A DNA stretch of 28,576 nucleotides from Krasilnikovozyma curviuscula. Taxonomy: Eukaryota; Basidiomycota; Tremellomycetes; Cystofilobasidiales; Mrakiaceae. Under the pieces are notes generated by a model, which worked only from the letters and a program-made list of their open reading frames with translations, was not told where the DNA came from and ran no database searches. A program made the translations under genes and the position numbers. The number at the start of each line of letters is the position of its first letter. Position 1 is the stretch's first letter. Shown in pieces: positions 22,892 to 28,576 of the stretch. The stretch covers positions 1-28,576 of the forward strand of contig MVAQ01000255.1 in the NCBI GenBank assembly GCA_014825775.1, read 5' to 3'.

Positions 22892-23322
22892 CTCTCTGGC
22901 TTGAAGTTGTGGTTTAGGGGCAAAAATATAGTCTGGAGAGTCTTTCTTCCCCGGGCGAAATATAGCGGCAGACGACACGGCAGACCTGAAAATAAACAAA
23001 AGCGAGCTTTGGCACATCGCAAGCAGGGCAATCAGGGCAAGAGCTCTGGATGACAGAAAGTGAAAGCTGGCATTGTAAAATAGAATGTTCTGCAGCAAAA
23101 GGAAAGTCGAAAGTAAGGGAAAGATGGCAGACGTCGAACAAGCTATCGCGGTATCGCGTGCCGTTGATGATCAACGTTTTTACGCTTGCTCGCCAAAGGA
23201 GCGAGGGTGCTTTCAGACTTGTTAATCACAAACACCAATCATTATAGGTAGTAGTAGCATTGAGGATGAACTGGTTGCCTTCCTCTCGTAACATCACGAC
23301 CTTTCTCCATCTCCATGGCACT
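22892..23322. other. Intergenic region upstream of the permease gene
   Basis: Promoter side of the permease gene and 3' side of the next F-box-like gene. The permease frame is open upstream of its start codon to another ATG near 23098, but that extension lacks family similarity and is more likely leader. Confidence 0.45.
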
Positions 23323-24471
23323 TCACTGTGGGCGCCTGTCTACCAGATGCTCATTCAGCTGCGGAGAAGGGAAAAGGGGGAAGAGGGTTTATGTCAGAAA
23401 GATGCCACAACTAAATGAACAACCATGATCTGACTCACTTCTTCATCTTCAAAGCGAACAATTTTGGCTACGTCTGTCCGTTTCTCCAAATACCTCCTGA
23501 CGATGTCCCTTTTCGATGCATCCTCGTCTACATACACATCCTGTATCACCAATTCTTTCAGGTTGCAGTAACACTCCAATACCTTCTCGAGCGGATCGTG
23601 CTCCACATCAAGAACAGTCTGCCCGTCGACCCATGACCTGTGCGTAGAGAGATCCAGGTGCCTGATCCGCATTATTCGAAGAGTAGGGTAGCGATAGTTG
23701 CGCATTTCAGAAGCAGTTACTTCAAGGATCATTTTTGGATCGTCAATAAAGCGAAGGGCGTTCCACCCAGAGCTGAAAGTGGTGCTCGTCATGTAACGGA
23801 GATACGACGCGCCTAGATCGGTCCAGGGACTGACAGCAAGACTGATCCGTTGATGAATATCGTGGATTACGTCGATGCGTGACGGTCGAGATGTTCCGAA
23901 GTCCCCAAAGAGGTAGGCGAAGACGTGTTTGAGAGGACCAGAACTGGGGAGCTTCGCGATGGAGAGAGATTCGACGGAGGGGTAGGTGGAGAGCGAGAGA
24001 ATTTTCCTGCTTTCTGGAAACCCACCGTTGGTGACGGTCGGGTCGGTGCAGATCGACTCGGTGAAGGTCAAAGTTCTGGTCTTTGGATGTCGAAAGGTAG
24101 GTGAAAACAAGTCAGTTCATGAATCCAACAAACTGAAGTACCGAAATTCGGTCTAAGAAAACCTCAAGAAAATAACGAGAAGGGACACGTACATAACTTC
24201 GACCGTCTTTTGATAGATGAGCAAGGGTTGAAGGGGTTACCGCACTCTGGAGGCTGCCGTCGCTAAAACTGTACTCAATAGTATAGGTAAAGAGCTGAAG
24301 CAATGCAGGGAACGTGCATACGGCGATGTGCTCGTAGAGAAATCGAATACCATGGATGTAGAACAGCTGGGATGTGCAGAGAATTGGGACTGATGAGGCT
24401 GACGACGGAGCAATGGCGAAGGAGAGAATCGCCTGGAGAACTTCGGGAGGGAGGGACAGCAGCTGGACCAT
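23323..24471 (-). CDS. F-box-like protein, subtelomeric family copy 2
   Basis: Proposed exons are 24471-24193, 24080-23439 and 23358-23323, giving 318 residues. The F-box-like block starts almost at the N-terminus: LLSLPPEVLQAILSFAI, SSVPILCTSQLFYIHG and FLYEHI (residues 5-50). The phase-0 intron before TRTLTFTES is in the same place as in the copies at 7773-9028 and 26409-27483. The central part is Leu-rich without clear repeats; LEKVLECYCNLKELVIQDVYV near residue 260 matches the C-terminal strand-helix motif of the other copies. A role as SCF substrate adaptor is inferred from the fold only. The last intron (donor GTGAGT, acceptor CGCAG) is optional; if retained, translation stops at 23394 with a hydrophobic tail ending VVASF. 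Confidence 0.72.
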
Positions 24472-25280
24472 GTTTGGAAGAGGGAGGAGAGCTAATCGAG
24501 AGAATATACATACAAAAGATGGTGTGACAGGACAGAAGCAGAAGAGTAGAGCAGAGCAGCAATTGTCAGTAGCCCGTTCAAGTGGAGGAACGGGTCAGGG
24601 GCCAGCTAACCTATGACCTCCCTGTTGCCCTTAAGGGGACTAGAGCCGATCAAGATACCGTCTATATCAGTCAGATATTGATGCCTACCATCTCATTTGC
24701 CAGATGTTTCATTGTATGTATTTCCGCCGGAGTGGACGACCCTCTCGAGCTGGAGTCTTCTTCGCGAGTCGTGAATGATGATCGTCTTTCGCACGTTCAG
24801 AAAAGGCAGTTTCAGGCTAGGTATCTGGACTAGGCCACTAGATGGTACTTTGACTGTAATCTAAGAGGACAAGCTGTTCGTTCTTGCCTTCAGCTGTCTG
24901 AGAGAAGAATGTAAGAGGCCGTCGTGGCGCGTGTTCACATTCGCCTGGCTTTCTTGCGGTCGTCTTGCAAAGTCCAATAACCGAAGATCCGAATCGAGTC
25001 CGTAGCTAATCAGAGCGGACGCGTACCGTCTTCTTTTTCCGTGCAGGCCGCTCGACTCAGCCAGCCGCCACTCTCGCATCCGAGATCTGGCAGCACACAT
25101 GGCGATTTTTCTTTCTTGTGCCTGTGGGTTGACTCGCACCCAGCAAACCACACCAAGTCTCTCTTTGTCTTTCTTCAAAGATCGCTCTTTCTTGTCGCCT
25201 ATCTCTCCTTAAAGCTTACTCGAGTATCTTCCCCCCCTCTGCGTCGACACCCACCTCTCGGCTCTCACACTTGCGCCAGA
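24472..25280. other. Divergent promoter region
   Basis: This lies between the starts of an F-box-like gene (-) and the next gene (+). The 80 bases before 25281 are C/T-rich, typical of a leader. Open frames in both directions show no motif. One frame is open upstream of 25281 to an ATG at 25041, in phase with the gene, but reads as low-quality coding sequence. Confidence 0.45.
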
Positions 25281-26159
25281 ATGCCAGCGCCGCCGTATCC
25301 TTCTCGAAATGCGCCTTACAAGCCGTACTCCCCTTCCGAGCAAGATAGCTCCATCGACTTCAGTGACTTCCCCGCAATACCAGAAGGCTCAGCTCTCGAA
25401 TGGAAGATAAAACCTCTCGAGAATGACGAGATCGAACTCAGGCCGGTGGACGACAGCATGACCTTGTATTTGAGCTACTCACTGGATGAGGACTTTACAC
25501 CACCTAAAGCACACCCTAGCTTTCGAGTGAAGAGTGGGACTGGTGAGCTTCTTTGCTTGCTGCCGTTTCGCCGAGCTCTGCTGAACAAAAATGTACCCCC
25601 TCTGTTCTCTTGCAGATACGCCCAATACATTTGGATGGGCAATCTACGAAAAGGCAACTTCCCAAACAATAGGTACCATCGGGTGAGCTAAAGACTCTTC
25701 GTCGATGTTTCTCGCCACCGACCTCTCCAGACGGTGGTCTCACTTTCAATCTCGTTCTTCTTTATGATACTGGCACTTGATGGTCTCAGATTTCACTCGA
25801 TCATCACTGAGCTGAAGGTCCTCCAGAAACCCTTCCTTCTCCCCGCCGAGCAGAAAGGTCCAACCAACACGGTGCACCACGTCCAAGCCCAAGCCCTCGT
25901 GCTTTCTTTCATTCTCACTCTCTCCATCACCGACACTCTTTCCCTACCACCATGGACTTCCTTCTTCTGGGGCGTTATAATACGGCTGACCAGAGCCGGC
26001 CTGGAACAGGCAATGAAGCTTGGGTTCAAAGGCGCTGATGGGGTTGATTGGTTCAATCGACTCGCTCCGAAGAAAGGGGAGACGGAGGATACAGTGGGGT
26101 GTACCTTTGGAATGTTCAAAGAGGAAAACGAATTCAAGGTCATGTTGATTTGGAACTAG
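25281..26159 (+). CDS. Possible GNAT-like N-acetyltransferase-fold protein
   Basis: Proposed exons are 25281-25542, 25616-25682 and 25790-26159, giving 232 residues. After a disordered N-terminal 35 residues the sequence reads IKPLENDEIELRPVDDSM, then FGWAIYEKATSQTIGTIGFHS around residues 92-112, and AMKLGFKGADGVDW near 180, ending in FKVMLIWN. This order resembles RimJ/RimL-type acetyltransferases (ELRPV, GWxIxEK...IGTIGF, A...LGF). The acetyl-CoA loop Q/R-x-x-G-x-G/A is not evident, so the assignment is tentative and it may be inactive or a different fold. The substrate is unknown. Introns are well supported (GTGAGC donors, phases match). It sits between two minus-strand F-box-like genes with no evident functional link. 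Confidence 0.6.
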
Positions 26160-26408
26160 AGAGAAATAGCATCCAGCCTCTCAAATCTGAGGATGCCATG
26201 TATTTCAATTGGTAATCAACAGCGTTGATAAATCGCGCTTTGTCCAATTCCAGGTCTTTTTTTTTATCTTTTCATCGTGCCACGGAGAGCACGGTATGAG
26301 AAATTCTGTTACGAAAAACCGTTCGATTTAACCGCATACAACGCAGTCTACAGATACAACCAATCTAGAAGCACCCCCATCTTCCCCATCCTTCCCCACC
26401 GAAAGTCT

Positions 26409-27483
26409 CTAAACATTCACGCTTTCAAACTCTAAGATCCCTTTGTACTTCGGGTTGGCATCTAAGAACCCCCTGACACACGTCGCCGGCGTGCTCTCAT
26501 CCCAGCACAAGACATCCTTGACGACGACCTTCTCGACCTCCGGAAGTTTCTCCAACACTCGGTTGAATAAATCATCGCTGAAGTTTCCTTCCGTCAGGGG
26601 TACTTCTCGAAGCGTGAGGTGCTTGATGGACGTGTTGGTGGTGAGCAATTCGTATGATTCAAAATGAGTGTGGAAGTGATGTGCGATCACATCTTGAAAC
26701 GGTGACAGGAACTGTCGTGTGCCTCTCGGACCATGCGTTGTGAGATTGACCACGTACTTCATGAAAGAATCGGTCATCTTATACTGATGACGCCGTTGGA
26801 AAGCGATGGTGATATGGGGAGGTTTTGGAAAGTCAAGCGAGTGGATAGAGAGCTGGTGGTCAAGGCTCGGATAGCCTCGGAAGAGTTGATCAATGAGGAA
26901 GTAGGTATGATGGCTCCGTTTGCTGGGAAAGTTGCCTTCAAATATGACTTGCTGAAGGGAAGGCAGGAGGTTCGAGAAAGTGAAGAGGGATTGGTGGGAG
27001 AAGGTTGTAGAGCGCTGGAGAAAGAGTCGTTGGTAGAGAGACTCTTGGAAGGGCACTTTTAGACTGTCATCCAGGCAGAAGCTCTCTGTGAAGGTAAGGA
27101 GCTTAACCTGGATCCGACGAAGATATGCAATTAATCCGATATCCCAAAATAGAAGGCTTGAGGGAGGTACTCACGAATTTCCAGTTCTCATTCATCTTTC
27201 CCGCCCTGAACTGGACATGGAGATGATCCAAACCGTCCTCGATGGTGTTCAGGTCTCTATCCTCTGCCGCTTCACAACCAAGAAACTTCAAGAACTGGTC
27301 GAAGGAGCTGATTTCCACCGAGCGATAGAGCGTCTGCCTGCCCTGCTCATAGAAGACCTTGGACGCAAGAAAGACAGAGCGAGGTGAAGGGCAAGTTGTT
27401 ATGGCAAACGAGAGGATATTGTAAATGAGCTCGGGCACTGCGAGGCGAGGTGAGGATGACAAAGAGGAGTAGGTGTCGTTCAT
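26409..27483 (-). CDS. F-box-like protein, subtelomeric family copy 3, last gene before the telomere
   Basis: Two exons, 27483-27175 and 27107-26409, give 335 residues. The F-box-like block is LAVPELIYNILSFAI with VFLASKVFYEQGRQTLYRSV (residues 14-56). The 67-nt intron before VKLLTFTES (GTGAGT donor, CCAG acceptor) is in the position and phase shared with two other copies. The C-terminal motif LEKLPEVEKVVVKDVLC near residue 300 matches YPNLKKVVIEAAF and YCNLKELVIQDVY of the others. Between the blocks the paralogues differ strongly. The start codon lies about 1.0 kb from the telomeric array, so position-dependent silencing is possible (inference). A GTGAGT donor and an AG about 100 nt apart upstream suggest a 5' UTR intron. 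Confidence 0.75.
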
Positions 27484-28485
27484 CGTGGGACTTGGTCGAA
27501 CAGAAGATTAACAAAACATCAGCCAAAGGGAGGGAACTGGTACTGATTCCATTAATAGTGCGAATTGATTTTATTTAGAGGTGCTAGTACTCACGGGCAG
27601 AGAAGAAGTGTTGACGGACCTGCCCCTTACCTACAGACCGCAGGGCTAAAGACTTAATCAACGACAATCTAGACGATCTTATAGCTCTAGTATTCCGAAG
27701 CTCAATCTGAAACCTCCTTCCTGGGATCAGTGTTACGACCAAGATCGGGATAAGGGGAGAAAGCCGATTCAGACATGGCATCGATAGCAGGCGCCACCAA
27801 TATCCTCGGTCACCTAATTCTTCTTTAATCTTCATGACTCGCGATCTTTTAAGCTATAGATTCACTTATTTCTCTGGTGCACCAGGGGTTAAAAGTAAAG
27901 TTGATAAAATAAACTGAGAAATATGCTAGGTAGAGCGAAGTCTGAAGTGAGTTCCGTTGGCTTTCGATCCTCCAGCTTGTACTTCAAAACGAATGATGTT
28001 ATAAGGAGAGCGACACAAGTTGATGCTGGCACTCTAGAATATATCGTATGCGATTACAGCGTCATCACTTTGTCTCCCTGACATAGGTGACGGTATCCTG
28101 CCCGAAACAGTGGAGAAGAGAGTTCTCCAGGAGAGGAGACAGCAATAATTTCCAGGTGATCCCTTCCAATCTTTCTTCTTCGACGCACTGCCTTTCTACT
28201 TCTGTGTCCTGAGTCTTTATGAAATGAATTCCTCAAATAGGCTGAGTTGAAGGTATAATGTCGCAGACGGGACAAAATAACTCATCGGATTTATAGCACC
28301 CGCTGATGCTGACCTATCAGGCAGAGACCGAACGGTCATTTCACAGACGTGAATATTCAAATGGTTCGGTCTTGATAATTTCCTTAGCATTCGACGAGCA
28401 ATAGGAGGTATCCTTCTTCTCGCACATGTGAGGACCCTCGGCGAAGCGATGATGGTTTCGGTATTTGGATACAATCATTCTTAGA
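27484..28485. other. Subtelomeric spacer without recognised genes
   Basis: About 1 kb between the last gene and the telomere. Minus-strand frames at 27584-27835, 28054-28275 and 28217-28474 are Arg-rich or low quality and match no family I know. There is no long tandem repeat, no interstitial telomere-like block and no recognisable transposon or helicase gene. A GTGAGT near 27590 could be the donor of a leader intron for the adjacent F-box-like gene. Confidence 0.5.
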
Positions 28486-28576
28486 TTAGGTTAGGTTAGG
28501 TTAGGTTAGGTTAGGTTAGGTTAGGTTAGGTTAGGTTAGGTTAGGTTAGGTTAGGTTAGGTTAGGTTAGGTTAGGT
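28486..28576 (+). repeat. Telomeric repeat array, (TTAGG)18
   Basis: Eighteen perfect copies of the 5-nt unit TTAGG plus one base run to the end of the window. They are preceded by TTAGA, a one-base variant. The G-rich strand points 5' to 3' toward the end, the orientation of a chromosome terminus. The array length is probably limited by the assembly rather than the real telomere length. Confidence 0.93.

Noticed and set aside
28217..28474. Minus-strand frame of 85 codons next to the telomere
   Set aside because: No recognisable domain (helicase, reverse transcriptase and surface-protein motifs were looked for); kept only as part of the spacer.

Overview
The window looks like the right end of a fungal chromosome, most likely a basidiomycete yeast of the Tremellomycetes (Cryptococcus/Kwoniella type). 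The reasons are very intron-dense genes (introns mostly 55-120 nt with GTGAGT/GTAAGT/GTCAGT donors and CTAAC-like branch sites), pyrimidine-rich leaders, serine-rich low-complexity regulators, and a telomeric G-rich repeat running to the last base. The class is an inference from gene style; no rRNA or other marker gene is present.

Layout, left to right: a gene-poor stretch (1-2168); a dual-specificity (MAP-kinase-type) phosphatase on + (2169-5090); then a long block of minus-strand genes: an isopenicillin-N-synthase-like 2-oxoglutarate/Fe(II) oxygenase (5810-7137), an F-box-like protein (7773-9028), an unrecognised basic low-complexity protein (9694-11157), a GT18/MGAT5-like glycosyltransferase in 15 exons (11578-13953) and a second kind of F-box-like protein (14438-16338). 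After a 2.4 kb gene-free interval come a bZIP transcription factor on + (18778-20614), a monocarboxylate-transporter-like MFS permease on - (21044-22891), an F-box-like gene on - (23323-24471), a possible GNAT-like protein on + (25281-26159), a further F-box-like gene on - (26409-27483), about 1 kb of unassigned sequence, and a terminal array of 18 perfect TTAGG units.

The coding models were assembled by hand from splice signals and reading-frame phase. In every model given the exon lengths sum to a multiple of three and the joins restore family motifs: HCxxGxSRS in the phosphatase, HxD...H...RxS in the oxygenase, PLGxKW and TYLGYS in the glycosyltransferase, N-x7-R-x9-L in the bZIP. Final exons are less certain in several genes.

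There is no evident operon-like pathway. The two themes are (1) a telomere-proximal set of diverging F-box-like paralogues: three share the same N-terminal block and the same phase-0 intron just before a [VT][KR]xLxF segment, and a fourth is more distant; and (2) extreme exon fragmentation, with internal exons of 10-21 nt and a probable GC-AG intron in the glycosyltransferase gene. The 5-nt telomere unit, unusual for a fungus, is the other point most worth checking.
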